From Cristatella mucedo (taxonomy: Eukaryota > Bryozoa > Phylactolaemata > Cristatellidae), in NCBI GenBank assembly GCA_009760855.2, contig WPIO01000011.1:6642001-6706000 (forward strand): a stretch of DNA of 64,000 bases. Reading direction: 5' to 3'. Positions 12,175 to 35,285 of the stretch are shown here, piece by piece. The translations under genes and the position numbers were made by a program. The notes below the pieces were generated by a model. The model was not told the DNA's origin. It did no database searches and saw only the letters and a list, made by a program, of their open reading frames with translations. Within the stretch, counting starts at the first letter, position 1; each line of letters starts with the position of its first letter.

Positions 12175-12420
12175 AGAAATAACATTTTTTATAGTGCACT
12201 TAAAGAACTTCATTTCTGTCAAGGCACTTTACACACACTGTGTGTGCGAAGGAAGCATGACCATGCGGTTATCGGTAATATACTAAAGTGTCAAAATATA
12301 TAATATAGTTAGTGGTAACATTTGGTCTCAGCCCGCATAGGCACATGAAGGACAAATCACAAATTGTTGCACATCTCAGCCGGTATTTGACTATGAGGGG
12401 TGGGTTACGACACGGCTGTC
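12175..12420 (-). repeat. L2-type LINE 3' tail
   Basis: Reverse-strand tail motif (AAGTGCCTTGACAG... equivalent, then the conserved 3'UTR). Confidence 0.6.
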
Positions 12421-12559
12421 TAGTTAAAAAGGGCGATCAATAGTCTAAACACTGTGAAAGAGACTTGGTGGCAATTATTTTGGACTATATTTTTTTGATT
12501 TTTGGCCACCACACAGATAAATTCTAGAGACTCCATGCCTATTTCTTACCAACCATCCA

Positions 12560-13130
12560 GGTTTTCTCGCGTGCTACTCATAAAAATCGGGGATCAGCAT
12601 AATGACGGTAGTCTTCGACTTCAAGGTTTTGTCGCTCACTTTCAGGTCCCTTCATTCTTTCGCTCCAGCCTATCTCTCATATCTACTCCCCCACCAGGCC
12701 AATCATCGTACCACTCGCTTTTCGGAATCCAACAGTATACCAATACCTCGTACAAACCTCAAATCTTATGGAGACCGTGCATTTAGTTCGCATGCGCCCA
12801 AAGCCTGGAACTCCCTCCCGACTTGCTTCAGAACATCCCATGACTTGACCACATTTAAAAAGAACTTAAAAACACCTATTTAGGACAGCATTTAGTGGAT
12901 CCCTGTGATTCTTCCTTCATGTGCTTATGCGTGCTGACACTGTGCATGTTGCCACTAACCACACTTGCATGCTGACCCTAACCATGTTATTCATGTTTTT
13001 TATTAAGCATGATATTACTCACCATTCAATCGCGTTTCCCTTTGCAGCAAACGTAAAGCTCCTAGAATGAGATTGAGTTCTCTGAGGGCGCTTTATCAAG
13101 TACATTATTATTATAATTATTATTATTCAC
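12560..13130 (+). repeat. L2-clade LINE 3' end
   Basis: Clear C-terminal remnant: DFKVLSLTFRSLHSFAPAYL, NHRTTRFSESN, IPRTNLKSYGDRAFSSHAPK, AWNSLPTCFRTS, DLTTFKKNLKT. The shared 3'UTR and an ATT tail follow. This is one of the best preserved copies in the window. Confidence 0.92.
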
Positions 13131-14735
13131 TGATCCTCACAAGAACAACAAGGCCAGCTACTTGGATCCGTTAAGCTTACATTACCGAGGTCTCGGTAAA
13201 AAAACTCGTGATAATAGGCAGCACGTTGCTGCAAGTAACATAAAAAAGATCGCGTGTCACGTGCACGTGACGGCACTGACTACCGGGGGGGGGAGGATGG
13301 CGCAGATTCTGCTGAAATTCTGCATTGATCATGAGGGCAGTGGGGCATCAGAATGGAGGACTGCCGCCAGCCAATCAGAGCGAATGCAGCGTCTTTCCTA
13401 ACATCCAGTGAACGATGCCCGGGAGCCAAATCCTCGTCCCGCCGACGTCCCGCTCGCTGAACCCGTCTGATAAGAGGACAGCTCTTCGTTGACATCTGTC
13501 GACAGCTGAGGGCTCTCTCATACCGACAGCCTGGCAAGTTTGAACGACATTAGAGTACATACATCGAAGCGCTATTGGGCTACTATAGGTAGTAGCTAGA
13601 CATACTCTGATGTGCATAATTAAAGGAATGCTAAGTATTTCTAGCTGTCATCGCCACGTTGCACAGATATGCCTGTAGCTGCTCCATGTGAGACACTTTA
13701 GAGATGCAACTTTCTTTCAGTTTATTCCCTCCGTGGGGTGGACCTGCGCAAGCTCTACAGTGCACGCACGCATCGAGGTCAGATATTTGAACTTTGCACC
13801 CCCATGGCTTGCAATTTCTCGCTGTAATTTTCTGCATTGCAGCAGAGCTAGATAGCAGACTACGGGTGCTTGAAGCTTCGCGGTACTGGCACAGCCACAA
13901 TATGGCCGCGTTCTGTCGTTCTACGAGCACTTCCGAGCAGCCCAGCCAAGCTAACGATGCCAAGCTAACGATGCCTGGAAATGTGCCCGACTAACTAACC
14001 TGCTGTCTGCCAAGAAACCCAGAATAACTTAAAAATTTGCATTGTTAAAATTTCTGTAGCAACCAGACGAGTTTAATTTCTTATTCGAACTGCCATACCA
14101 CAAGATCTTGTGCAACTCCGCGTAAGGGGTTTATTTTTAAGGTTCAATCACATTTTTGTGCTAGTTCAAAAAAAGAAAATTCCAAGATTTTTCAGGTATT
14201 GTCGCAATAAAACAAAAGAAGATACGTTTAGGTCTTTTAGTGCAAAATTATAGAGCGACCGCAGGAGACAATGAGTAGGACTGCGATTTCAAAAGAGGAA
14301 GCTGAAACCTAGCGAAAACATGTTTTCGGTGTAAATTCCCCTTGGGGGGTGAAGCAATACGTTGTTTTTAGATGCTAAGGCAACGTACGTGACTGTCATA
14401 ATTGTAAAGCCCCTCCCTTTGCACTTACTTGATTGCATATTTATTCATTCATTTTAAACTGCCAAAACCAGATGTCGTAACCACGACAAGCTGAATGTTC
14501 TCAGGGCACTGCTGAGTTCAGATTACACACGACAATGCTGGAATAGACTGTAACCGGAGAAAATGCCATTTTCTGCCTATCTGCCCTATCGACCTAAATT
14601 TGGGTGGTAACCGGATGTCACATTGAGGCTGCTAAAAAAAACTTTGCTCCGTGAAGCAGATCCGGCGGATCTCTGTGGGATCGGACATCATATCGCTCTC
14701 ATCCAATTTGCGATAATAGACAACAATTCCAAGGT
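13131..14735. other. Intergenic stretch without recognised content
   Basis: No coding exon or named repeat recognised. A G run is at 13286-13292. Confidence 0.5.
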
Positions 14736-14739
14736 CATA

Positions 14740-15204
14740 TAATAATATTTATACATTTGTATAGCACCCTCGGAGAACCGAATCTTTTTCCAGGTGCTTT
14801 GCAGATGCTTGCTAGGCACTTCAAAGATGTATACAGATGTATAGAAAGCATTACCAAATAATTGGTGGTATCGCCCGAAAGCAGGAGGAGTACTGTAAGC
14901 AGGTACATGCACACAAAGGACGAGCCACAAAGACCCACCAAATGTGTAATAAACAGGTGCGTTTTAAGCTCTTTTTAAATTTCATCATGTCAAGGGATGT
15001 TGTGACGCGCGTTGGTTGTGAGTTCCATGCTTTGGGAGCATAAAAACTAAAGGCGTCGTCTCCAACGGTTGTGAGGTTCGTACGAGGTATGGCTAAACGA
15101 TTCGAGTCAGAACAGTGGGTTGTATCGTTCTTAGCCAGGTGGGGGAGTAGATTAAATAGGTAGGCTGGAGCGAGAGAATGAAGAGACTTACGCAACGACA
15201 ACTA
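14740..15204 (-). repeat. L2-clade LINE 3' end
   Basis: The reverse strand encodes SLRKSLHSLAPAYLFNLLPH, IPRTNLTTVGDDAFSFYAPK and AWNSQPTRVTTS, then the 3'UTR and tail. Confidence 0.88.
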
Positions 15205-15440
15205 CTCTCCTACTGCCGACTATGGCACATCCTTTTCAGCGGTCCTGAGCTGCTACTTCTATTCTACTCACTACCTCAACTGCTCTCATGACTTTGCTAT
15301 GCTTCCCACTTTCTCTTTGTTGCGAGAGACGAAGTCTGTTGGGTACCGAATGCGTACCGAAAGCCGCTTAGGCTGTGAATGCGCTATACAAAACTCTCCT
15401 GCGTAACACCCACGTGGTCTTTATGACTTTGTGGAGCTAC
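15205..15440 (+). repeat. LINE family-B 3' end
   Basis: Nearly the same as 34236-34482: CTGCCGACTATGGCACAT, GCGGTCCTGAGCTGCTACTT, and the tail GAATGCGCTATACAAAACTC then CTTTGTGGAGCTACAG. It is inserted against the minus-strand L2 copy. Confidence 0.8.
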
Positions 15441-16040
15441 AGACGGGAATACAAGAGACCTACAAGTAAGTGACAGAACCTTGTAGTCGATGCGCTGCTT
15501 GATTGAGAGCCAGTGCATTGTCGGCGAGAAGTGGTGCGATATGGAAATTGCGACGCTCATGACAGACGAGCCTAACTGCCGAGTTTTGCACCAACTGATT
15601 GTACAGGCCGGCAAACCAGGAAGCAGTGAGTTACAGAAGGCGAGAAGGGATGTCACAAATGCATAAACTAATTTAGATGTGGTATCCCTGTCTAAGCAAG
15701 CCCGAATTTTGTCAATGATATGTAGCTGAAAGTAGGCAGACTTGACTATGGAGCTGATGCGGTCGTCGAATGAAAGGTAACTTTAGAATAGCACACCTAG
15801 ATTTACGAGCAGATTCAACAGCAGATATGCTGGCGGAGCCGACTTTGAGTGCTGGATTTTTCAATTTATGAGTCACGCTTGGTTTGCCCATAACCAGTAA
15901 GTTGGTTTTGTCGTCATTCAATTTAAGAAAGTGTGCTGCCATCCATACGCGGATTTCGTCAATACATGCAGCAAGGGTGTGTAGAGAATCGACGTGCTTG
16001 AGGACTGGGAAGGATGGGATTTGACGGCTTTCCAACGATC
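15440..16040 (-). repeat. L2-clade LINE with reverse-transcriptase remnant
   Basis: The reverse strand keeps part of the RT domain (IDEIRVWMAAHFLKLNDDKT then NLLVMGKP), then the region before LHWLP. Frames are broken, so non-functional. Confidence 0.85.
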
Positions 16041-16289
16041 ACCGGTGGGAATGCCAAGAGGCTGGTCGATCGTTTGATGAGACCATTTTTAGCATCTTAA
16101 CCAGTCTCATTCTAAACTCGGTTCTTTGAGAGCAATTGAAAAGCGCCAAAGGGCACTGTCACACCAAAGAATAGTTGTCTCTTCCGCTAAATGTCATGCT
16201 AAATTTAATGATAATTTTTGTAAATTGGAATGCTTTTGAAGAATACTTGACAATGTTTCATAGTCAGGGTCGAATCGCCTTTAAAGACG

Positions 16290-16425
16290 GAGGTCAAGGT
16301 GAATGCATTTGACGACCGAGATCGTGGGGTTGAGCCCTACGCCGTACGCAAAGCGGCTGGATAGAGATTCAGTGTTCTCTTAGGGTGCTATACCAATGAA
16401 TTATATTTACTATTTATATAATAAA
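16290..16425 (+). repeat. tRNA-derived SINE, family 1, truncated
   Basis: B-box-like GTGGGGTTGAGCCC followed by the family-1 body TAGAGATTCAGTGTTCTCTT and AGGGTGCTATACCAATGAAT. Confidence 0.65.
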
Positions 16426-16787
16426 TGTATTAGCTGATGCTTCGGCTTTTCTGAAAAATGTGATGCTGCTGTGTCCGAACCAAAATTCAGTACGTTTTAC
16501 TCGTGGGCGCCGTTGCCATCCGGGCACACTAATTCTGAATCAGGTTCGGCATGTCCGCTCGACTAATGGACATACCTGTACAACGTCACCGGGTCATTCG
16601 CGAGGTTTACTGCTGTCACGTAGAATCTAAATTTGCATCCTGGGATCGTCAGCGTTTCCTAAGAAGTGAGCCATCTGGCAGATTGGATCCTTCAAAAAAA
16701 GAGCCAGGCGAACCATGGGCTGCACTGGGACCGACGCTATGTTTTTGCTTTTCAGATCTTATGCCCGTGCGACAGGTACGGTTCGCT

Positions 16788-16867
16788 CCTCGGCGATAGG
16801 TGTAGCGCCTCGGCGACAGGTGTAGCGCCTCAGCGACAGGTGTTGCACCTCAGCGGTATGTGTAGAC
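16788..16867. repeat. Tandem repeat, 4 x 20 nt
   Basis: Unit CCTCGGCGACAGGTGTAGCG; copies at 16788, 16808, 16828 and 16848 diverge progressively. Confidence 0.9.
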
Positions 16868-16869
16868 TG

Positions 16870-17900
16870 CACGTCAGGTTTAGCTCCCGCGTTAGCGAAT
16901 TAACTTGGCGTCTTTCGTCAACTGTCGCCGATCGTGACGGAGAGAATTGAATTTGAGCCTTCGACGCGGGAACGAGCGGCTCCAGCGAGCAGCACGTCCC
17001 GCTCCCTGGCGCTCGGACGCAGGCAAGCCATGGCATGCCTGTGCCCGCCCGCGTACAATTCAAGAGCTGTAATGGCGACAACCTCGGCGCCCGCTCTGGG
17101 GCCGAAGGTTAACATCTGGAGCGACTCCGCGACAGCGCCTGCACCCAGCCGACGCGAGGCCGACGCGGAGCCACCGAGTGAGCGGCGAGCGTGCTCCGGC
17201 ATGCACTTTCAGCGTGCTAGTCTTGTACGCAAGCTTGCGACGAATCTAAATCGCATCCCTCCCGCCTTTCAACTCGGCCGCCATAGCGGCGCGACAGCGT
17301 CCTCGACCGGCGCGCCGCCTTTCGACACAGCGAGTTCGCTGCTTCTCTTTTCTTTTTTGTTGTTGCATCTTTTCGACCGGCCAAGGAGCGGACATTCGCT
17401 TAGAGAGCCCTGCGTTCTTTTGGCGACCCGGGCGCCGACGACCCGGCAGCCTGCCACCTGTCAGCGCTGCCTGCGAAAGTCGTTGTCAAGCTGCCGGACT
17501 GGCAGACAAGAGCTGAGCTTCCGCAAGAAGCCTGTCGACGAGCGGCGAGCGGCCGATCGCACCCACTTACGGTGCGCGGGCGGGCTGGCTGACGGGCCAG
17601 AAGCAGCTCGGAAGCTCCGGAGCTATCTACGAGCTGCTTCCGGTCCGCTCTGCTGAGCGGCTCGCCGCGTCGCCTCGCGCTGCCAGCGCGTTGCCATTCT
17701 GGTGGGGCCCGCGACCGCCTGTACTAACTAGCCGCTGCTGCCGCCGCTGCCGCCGGCGCTTCTGCGAGGCCAGCGGCTGCCCACTTGTATTGCTCACTGG
17801 CGGCGCGCCGTAGATGCCCATGTTCGGCCTTCGCCAGCGGCTCGCCCTGGTTGGCCCTGCGTCGCGCGCGCGCGCTAGTTTTAACGATGTTTGCTCTCAG
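16870..17900. other. GC-rich stretch without a supported gene
   Basis: A CpG-rich block about 5 kb upstream of the C2CD4-like ATG. Long frames are open on both strands but show no domain, conserved motif or splice structure. A distal CpG island or 5' exon of the neighbouring gene is possible. Confidence 0.4.
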
Positions 17901-19299
17901 ATGTAGCTGCTGCTGCTCGCATGATTTCATAAGTCAATCGAATTTCCGAGCAAATGACCTGGGGAAAAGCTTCACAGGAGTCAGAATGCAATAGCTGGTA
18001 AGTGAATACAGGCAAAGGGACTACTAGTCAACTGTGTACTGTATATATACTTTAAGTGCATTCACTCCAAAACCGCATCTGCAGCAAGCAACATCTATTC
18101 TATTTTCAACCCAGATTGGCAAATGACAGTGACTTGTTTGTCCTTTCATACATGAGCGAGTCACCTAACTGACAACACGCACGCTGCTTCGTGGTCCTAT
18201 TATGTCAGAGATGGTTTGTGGGCATTGAAACTTAAGAAGACTCCAGGGTGGCCATTGGTTTTAATAGAAGATATTATGTCCTATCACATTCTTGCTACAA
18301 CCACGTTAGGAAGGCATCTGGAATCGACGCTTAAAAAATAGACGTACGAAATAAGCGAGCAACTTACTCCATTAACAGGACGAAATTGGAAAAACAACAG
18401 CAGAGCTGCTGCATCCAAGCGAACACCAAATGCCAACACCTAAACCTCTACGGCACATGCCAACTCTTGCCCTAGCAGAAGACAGACAATCGCCAACAGC
18501 CAATCAGCAGCAGAAGGGACAACAGCCCCGCGAGACGAGACGAGAGATGACCATCGTACACCCGCAGCTGCAAGCACCTGCTTCCCTAAACCACACCATT
18601 CATAGGATCATCGCCTGCCATCAACATCAACTGCTGCAGCCACGGCCACGCGATCGGGCAGAGTGGGACAGATTAATAGCGTTGTAGCATGCGTAGCCGT
18701 GAGACTGTGCCAGCTCCTGTTTTAAAGCAAAGGGAGGAGGAATGTACGTGAGCCTAAGAGAGCCCCTTACTGTTTGCGAGCACCTTCTCCGATCGCTTGC
18801 TTGGCCTTGCAATGGCAAACTTCCGTCTGTCAAAACTACTTTCGGCTTTGATAGTAAATAATGTGGATCAGTAACGTGGTGCGGTGCTACTTGCTCGCCT
18901 ACGGCTTGCTCGCATAGCTGTGCTACTGCAGAAAGCTACTACAGAACGAGGCCGTCGTACACAACTCCATACCAAAATATTGTCACGTCCTTGCACTCAG
19001 TTCTTTTGACTTTTCCTGCTTTTTCATTTGATATCATTTTCGGATTCATCTTTGAAGGCAGGCTGTGATTGGTCTCACAGTATGGTCCCTAAAATTCACT
19101 GTGACAGCAGACCTGAACGCCGGGTCGTTTCGAAGTCCGCTGTCGCTCCGTAATGGCGAGACCAACTTTCGTGCTAAAACTGCGTGCCTGCACCTTTACC
19201 GACCATCACAGATGAATGGCCCACAGTCACCACTCGCCGCCCCCCTGCCGTTAGTCCCTCCTGAAATTTCTCTTAAGCTCACCTGAACGTGCGAGAGTG

Positions 19300-19800
19300 A
19301 CTACTTTTTGGCAGCCTTCTCATCAGCAATCGATCTTTCTTACGATCGCACTCCACTAGAACGATCAGCTACAGACCAGCTAGACTCGTCTAGAAAAATT
19401 CCAACCCTAGGAAGTGGGTTCCGTTCAGGTTTGAGAGCTAATGATTCGCAGAGTAGGCGCTGTTTAATGCACTTCTGAGGAATGCTGACTTGGGTAATGT
19501 CGACGGCCAAACGCCATCCGTTGAGCCTTTAATGTATGAGGTACCTCAGGGATTTGTGCTTGGTCCTCCACTTATTCTCGCAATTTGCAATCTATCTTTT
19601 GCCGACGACAGTGCTTAGTACTATGCAGGCTTTCATTTTTATGCAGCTAACACTAACCTGTGACTGCTACCTGTACCTGCACCTGCAGCTGTTGCCTGCA
19701 CCTGAGCTTCCAACCCTTTCGATCCAACCTTTCAGCTCGTCGAACTCCCCCAGGTCACTTTCTGCTTCCGTACTGCTGTAAGTTGCACTTTAATGACAGC
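19300..19800 (+). repeat. L2-clade reverse-transcriptase remnant
   Basis: Pieces of the RT domain in shifting frames: LERSATDQLDSSRK, LGSGFRSGLRANDS and VPQGFVLGPPL (family VPQGSVLGPLLF). Decayed. Confidence 0.7.
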
Positions 19801-20149
19801 AACATTTCTCAAATTCAATGATGCCCCAAGCTGTTAGTTATAAAAACCAGATTTTAGGAACTGAAAAGCTTAAATCTCAAACGGGCTCGGCCAGTATTAT
19901 TCTGTAGCCTCTGAAAGCAATCTCTCAGTTCAAAAAGGATCATTCACTAGATGATTTTATCAGCTTCACTGTTACGTCTACCGACTTTTCAGTTCAGTAG
20001 TGAGGCAAAAGCCACAGCCAAGCTAGTCCTAACATTTCTGATGTCAAGGCTATACTTCTGTGATTCACCACTGAACGATCTTCATACCTACGCAATGAGA
20101 CCCGAACTGCTAGTGCCAAAAAACCTACAGCTATACTATTGTGTTGCAA

Positions 20150-20450
20150 GCGTCAAATTGTATACAATCGTTCCACTTCCTCACCGACCTACCTGCACTG
20201 GCTACTCATCAAGCGGCGTATCGACTTTAAGTTTCTGTCGCTCACTTTTAGGTTCCTCCGTTCTCTCTTACTTTTTGGCTACCTACCTTTCTGACAATGC
20301 GCATCCTAATCAGGCCGATGTATCGTCCCGAAGTTAAGCTTAAGCTGACGCTGACGTTCAGATTATCGGTCGCAGATTAACGCGTTTCCAGCAGGAGCCA
20401 AGTGCCTAGAGAGGGATTCCATTTTTGAATTTTATTATTTTATGATTGCA
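20150..20450 (+). repeat. L2-clade LINE 3' end, decayed
   Basis: Remnant of the LHWLP-KQRIDFKVLSLTFR block (TCACCGACCTACCTGCACTG then CGTATCGACTTTAAGTTTCT) and a short tail. Confidence 0.65.
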
Positions 20451-20589
20451 CCCATCTAAAGCCTACTGGAACCCACCAACAAGGCACGCGTTTAAATGCT
20501 CTAAAAAGGCACGCAAGCGCAGAAAGTCGATGCCGCAGAGAGGCCGTCGTAAAAAACAAACAGTTATCGAGGAAATTTAGCGCCATCGA

Positions 20590-22246
20590 AGGGCAGTATT
20601 CTTGCGGTTGGTGGCGGGGTGGGCGGAGCTCGCCGGAAGTGGAAAAGCGCGGCCGACTATAATAATATGGCACACGATGACACGAGGCTCAGCTCTTGAC
20701 CTGCGCGCGCACGAGCCGACGTCGCCGAAGGTCGGACTTCCGCGCCTTTGCACCCCTTCGGCGGTGAGAACAACCTCGAAGACTGCATGGGCCGGGAGGT
20801 GGAAAACGGCGCAGTGGCACGAAAGGGGAGTAGCGCAGTGCAGCTTCCGGCCGCTTCGCAGCGCCGAGCCGCCCGACTCGCGCCTCGTGCCGCGGGTCGT
20901 TTCGCGCTCTACGGATCTCGAGCAAAGTGGGACCCGCGGCGGCGCGTTCAGCCGGACGCGATCGAGCGCGCGACGGAGTGGGCGCATCGCGCGCGACCAC
21001 GCGCGCGAGTGGGCACGATGGGGTCGCGCGCGCATCGCTCGCGACCTCGAGGGCTGCGCCTCGCCCCCCCCCGCCATTGCGATGCCCTGGCGCCGAGAGC
21101 GCGCCCACCGCCGGCTAGCGAGGCGGCGGCGGCTGCGGCGGCAATAGGTCGTCGGCGGCGGCGCGCTCGCGCCCACTTAGCGGAGAACTCGGCAAACAGC
21201 GGGTGCGTGTCCGCTTCCGGCCGCCCCGCTCGCTCGACGTGGCCGGCGAAAGGTGCGACGCAAGCGACGGATTTGCGCGATCGATAGGCCGCTCGCTCTA
21301 ATGAGGAGGCGCTCGCGAAGACCGCGGCGACCGCGGCGACGGAGGCCGCTACGTCGGCACTTTCCGGTCGACTTTCTACTCGCAGCGGGTCTGCGAAATT
21401 ACGCCCGGCAAGTCGCAAGAGCGCGCCTCGGACACCTGCGACCGCGACTCAGAGCGGAAGCGCGCGCAGGCGCAGGCGTCTCGCGGCGTCTCGCGTGGTG
21501 CGACATCTCGACTCGCGGAAGTTTCGCTCGCGGCTGGCGCGGCGAGTCAGTCGGTCGGCGGTAGTTTCTCGAGCTTCCGCGAGCCGACGAAACCGCAAAT
21601 TCTGCCGCTTGTGAGCGGTCGTCTGAGCAGACGATCTGAGCGAGCGACGCGAGAGAAGCGCTCTGCGCCCCCCGCGCGCGCTCCACCTGCGAGCGGCGTG
21701 GTGGCCGCGAATAGCCGTCTAACCGCCGCGCGTCAAGCTCGTTACCGACGTGGGTTGAATCTAATCCGCCGCAAGCCTCAGCCTCGATTAAAGGAGAGAA
21801 ACGGACGCAGCTCGGCCCTCCGCCGCCGCGCTGTAGCAGATCGGCGCGAGCAGGGTGAGCGGGAGCCGATACTCCGCGAAGCCGCGACCGCGCGCACGCG
21901 CCTTCGACAGCTGCGACAGCTGCGACGGCGGCGACGGCTGCGACAGCTGCGAGCGGCGGCGAGCGGTGCGACGGCGAGCGGTGCGACGGCGGCGACAACT
22001 CAGGGGGCCACTACCGACGACGACGAATTCGCCCTCAAGGCTCGCGGCGGGCTATCGGCGTGGCCAGCCACCGCCGGCCGATCGAGCGGCGCTCAAGGGT
22101 CCATAACAGCTCGTTGAAGTAAATTGGTTGCCAATAACGGCGGCGCAGCGCCGAACCGGTCGGCTCGGCCAGCGTCCGAGCAGCTGGGCGCGCGAGCGTG
22201 CGCACGCGCCCGCACGAGCGCCGCTTCCTCTCGTCGGCCGTTTAGG
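20590..22246 (+). promoter_or_regulatory. CpG-rich promoter region of the C2CD4-like gene
   Basis: Very GC-rich sequence with dense CpG (many GCGCGC and GCGAGC runs) starts abruptly at about 20.59 kb and runs to the ATG. Open frames here are by-products of GC content in several frames and strands. No TATA box was picked out. A pyrimidine tract plus TTTAG just before the ATG suggests a 5'UTR intron. Confidence 0.5.
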
Positions 22247-32677
<10,431 letters not shown>

Positions 32678-32943
32678 ACGCTCTCTCGTGGGCGGCGGCG
32701 GCGGCCCTGCAGCCGCCGTCGGCTGCGGCCCCGTCGAATCGGTTTCCCGCGTCTCTTCCTGCAGGCCGGACGTGCAGCGCCAGAGGCGCGGGCTGGCGCT
32801 CGGCGGCCCAGACGATTTCGCGGGCGCTTGCGGTCGTTCGCTACACGCTGGCATCCTGGCTGGCTGCCGCGAAAGAAAGCGTGTAGCGAGCGCCCGTAGA
32901 CGCGGCGGCGGCGAATGTCATACTCTGCCGCGGATCTGTAATC

Positions 32944-32949
32944 ATTAAA
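32944..32949 (+). terminator. Candidate poly(A) signal of the C2CD4-like gene
   Basis: ATTAAA lies about 270 nt after the stop codon. It is the common variant hexamer and the first I see downstream. Weak evidence on its own. Confidence 0.4.
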
Positions 32950-33439
32950 GGTGCGATCTAGGTAGGGCTGAAAAGCGTGCGCCGCCCGCCGCAAGGTGGC
33001 AGATCAAGGCAAGCGGCGTCGGTCGGCGTCTTCCGACGGCCGCCCTCTCTGGCAGGCGAAATGCGCCGCCGCTGCAAGGCGGGCCACAATACCGGATACC
33101 GCATTACATTCATTCGGTCGACGAGACGCTGAAGGCCGGCGGCAATCTGAGCGAGCGAGCGAGCGAGCGAGTGGATGAGTGGCGGGAAAGATGGAGGAAA
33201 AGCGCGGAGCAGAGCGAAGCCGAGCAGACGCACGACAGCGAGCGACGCGCAGGCCGCGACGTGAAGGCGGCGAGAGTGAAATGGTGGCTCGTTCGATCAG
33301 CCGGATGATGACTGGCGAAATGTCATTCAGCGTTCCTGAATTGCCTATGACTAGGAACCCCACGCGTCGCGATTCATGGCTAGGTGGTCTAAAAGCCTGA
33401 GTCGCGTTATAGGCGGTCAGTTGTGCCCCAGGCATTGAC

Positions 33440-34085
33440 CTGGCAGCATATAATATAATAATAACAATAATAATAACTGCACATTTGTAAAGCTCCCCGA
33501 GAGAACTTAATCTCTTTTTAGGTGCTTTGCATCTGTTGTAGTGGAGGCACGCGCCGAGCTAGTTTGGTCCAGCGGTTAAGGGCCTCATGCCCCGACCAAC
33601 CCAACGTCGGGCTGAGGTCGTGGGCTCGAGCCCTATGTTATATGTGAAGCGCCTGAATAGAGATTAAGTTCTCTTGGGGCGCTATACAAAAATAATTATA
33701 TTATATTATATTAGGATCAAATGCTTAGTGGTAACATGCACAATGTCAACAAGTAAAATGTGGTTAGTGGCAGCATTCGCAGTGTCAGCATGCATAAGCA
33801 CACAGAGGACAAATCTCACGGACCCACTGAATGCTGCGATAAACTGATGAGTTTCTAGCTACTTTTAAATGTTAAGTCAGGGATGTCGTTAAGCCCGTCG
33901 GAAGTGAGTCATCAGTCAGGAGTGAGTTACAAGGTTTTAGAGCATACGTACTAAAGCCGTGGTCTCCAAGAGATTTGAGGTTCGTTTGAGGTATAGCTAA
34001 AGGACTCGAGTCAGAAAAGCGGGTGGTACGATGCCTATCATGGTGAAGCAGTAGTTCTGATAAGTAGGCTGGAGCAAGAGAAAGA
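33440..34085 (-). repeat. L2-clade LINE 3' end split by a SINE
   Basis: Reverse-strand tail (33440-33560) and 3'UTR plus C-terminal region (33712-34085) are separated by a plus-strand SINE. Confidence 0.8.
33563..33712 (+). repeat. tRNA-derived SINE, family 1, best copy
   Basis: A box TGGTCCAGCGGTTAAGG, B box GTGGGCTCGAGCCC, a body GAAGCGCCTGAATAGAGATT, and the end TTCTCTTGGGGCGCTATACA with an ATT-type tail. RNA polymerase III promoter boxes are recognisable; the structure is tRNA head, short body, microsatellite tail. Confidence 0.88.
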
Positions 34086-34485
34086 GCTGCATCAAATTCA
34101 GCCTGTTCGCGCCCTCAGGTCCTGTGTGGACAATAAATCAGCTGTCCCTTTCCTCCGCTTAAAGACAGTTGGCGACAGAAGCTTTAGCTCTGCAGGTCCT
34201 AGACTGTGGAACTCGCTTCCACAATTCTTACAACGACAACTATTCTCCAACTGCCGACTATGGCACATACTTTTCAGCGGTCCTGAACTGCTACTTCTAT
34301 GCTTCTCACTACCTCCACTGCTCTCCTGACTCTGCTATGCTTCCCACTTTCTCTTTGTTGCGTGAGACGAAGTCTGTTGGCTACCGAATGCGTACAGAAA
34401 GCCGCTTAGGCCGTGAGTTCGCTATACAAAACTCTCCTGCGTAGAACCAACATGGTCTTTATGACTTTGTGGAGTTACCGCTGGA
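34085..34485 (+). repeat. LINE family-B 3' end with protein remnant
   Basis: Encodes ALRSCVDNKSAVPFLRLKTV and GDRSFSSAGPRLWNSLPQFL, the C-terminal motif of CR1/L2-type LINE proteins, then the 3' end shared with 15205-15440. Confidence 0.85.
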
Positions 34486-35285
34486 GATGCATACGAAGCT
34501 GGAGCTAAAGAAAGAGCTGGAGAAGCACGAGTCAAATACAGGGATCTGACAGTGAGTTATAGAACTTAATGCAATCCATTTATATAGCGCCCTAAGAGAA
34601 CATGATAGCTATTCAGATGCTTCACATATGCCACGGGGTTCGTGCCCATGACCTCGGTCATCGAATGCCTTTACCTTGAGCTTGGTCTGGGGGCGGGAGT
34701 CCTCAACCACTGGGCTAAACCAGCGAGCTTGATTGGGAGCCAGTGCAGGTCATCGAGAAGTGTTGTGATGTGACAACTGCGACGCTCACGACAGACAAGC
34801 CTAGCTGGAGAGTTTTGCACCGGTTGTAAACGCTTGATTGCACAGGCCGGTAGCCCAGCAAGTAGTGACTTACATAATCGCAGATGGGAATGTCGCAAAT
34901 GCGTGGACCAATTTTGATGTAGCACCCCTGTCTAAGCAAGCCCGACTTTTAGCAATGTTATGTAGCTGAAGGTAAGCAGACTTGATTGTGGAGCTGATGT
35001 GGTCGTCTAGTGGAGGGTCACTTTGAAACAGGACACCTAGGTATCGTGCATATGCAACAGGAGAAATGCTAGTAGAGCCGATTTTGAGCGTCGAATTTCC
35101 GATTTCTGAGTCACAATATGTTGCCCATAGCTAGTTAGATGGTTTTATCGTCATTCAATTGGAGAAAGTTTGCTGCCATTCATATGCGGATGTTAGCAAT
35201 GCATGCAGCCAAGGAGTTGAGAGAATTTGAAGTGCAGGAGGGCTGGGAAGGATACAAGCGTATGGACAGATGTGTGTCATCTAAA
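34485..35285 (-). repeat. L2-clade LINE 3' half with SINE insertion
   Basis: The reverse strand carries RRSCHITTLLDDLHWLPIK and upstream RT-proximal sequence. A family-1 SINE interrupts it at 34572-34730. Confidence 0.82.
34572..34730 (-). repeat. tRNA-derived SINE, family 1
   Basis: On the minus strand: GTTTAGCCCAGTGGTTGAGG, B-box-like ATGGGCACGAACCCC and the family body ending in GGGCGCTATATAAATGG. Confidence 0.82.

Noticed and set aside
16934-17656. 240-codon open frame in a GC-rich block
   Set aside because: Arg/Ala/Ser-rich composition with no domain; overlapping frames on the other strand are equally open; typical of stop-poor GC-rich DNA.
33563-33650. Functional tRNA gene
   Set aside because: A and B boxes are present but no cloverleaf acceptor stem; the body and tail identify a SINE.
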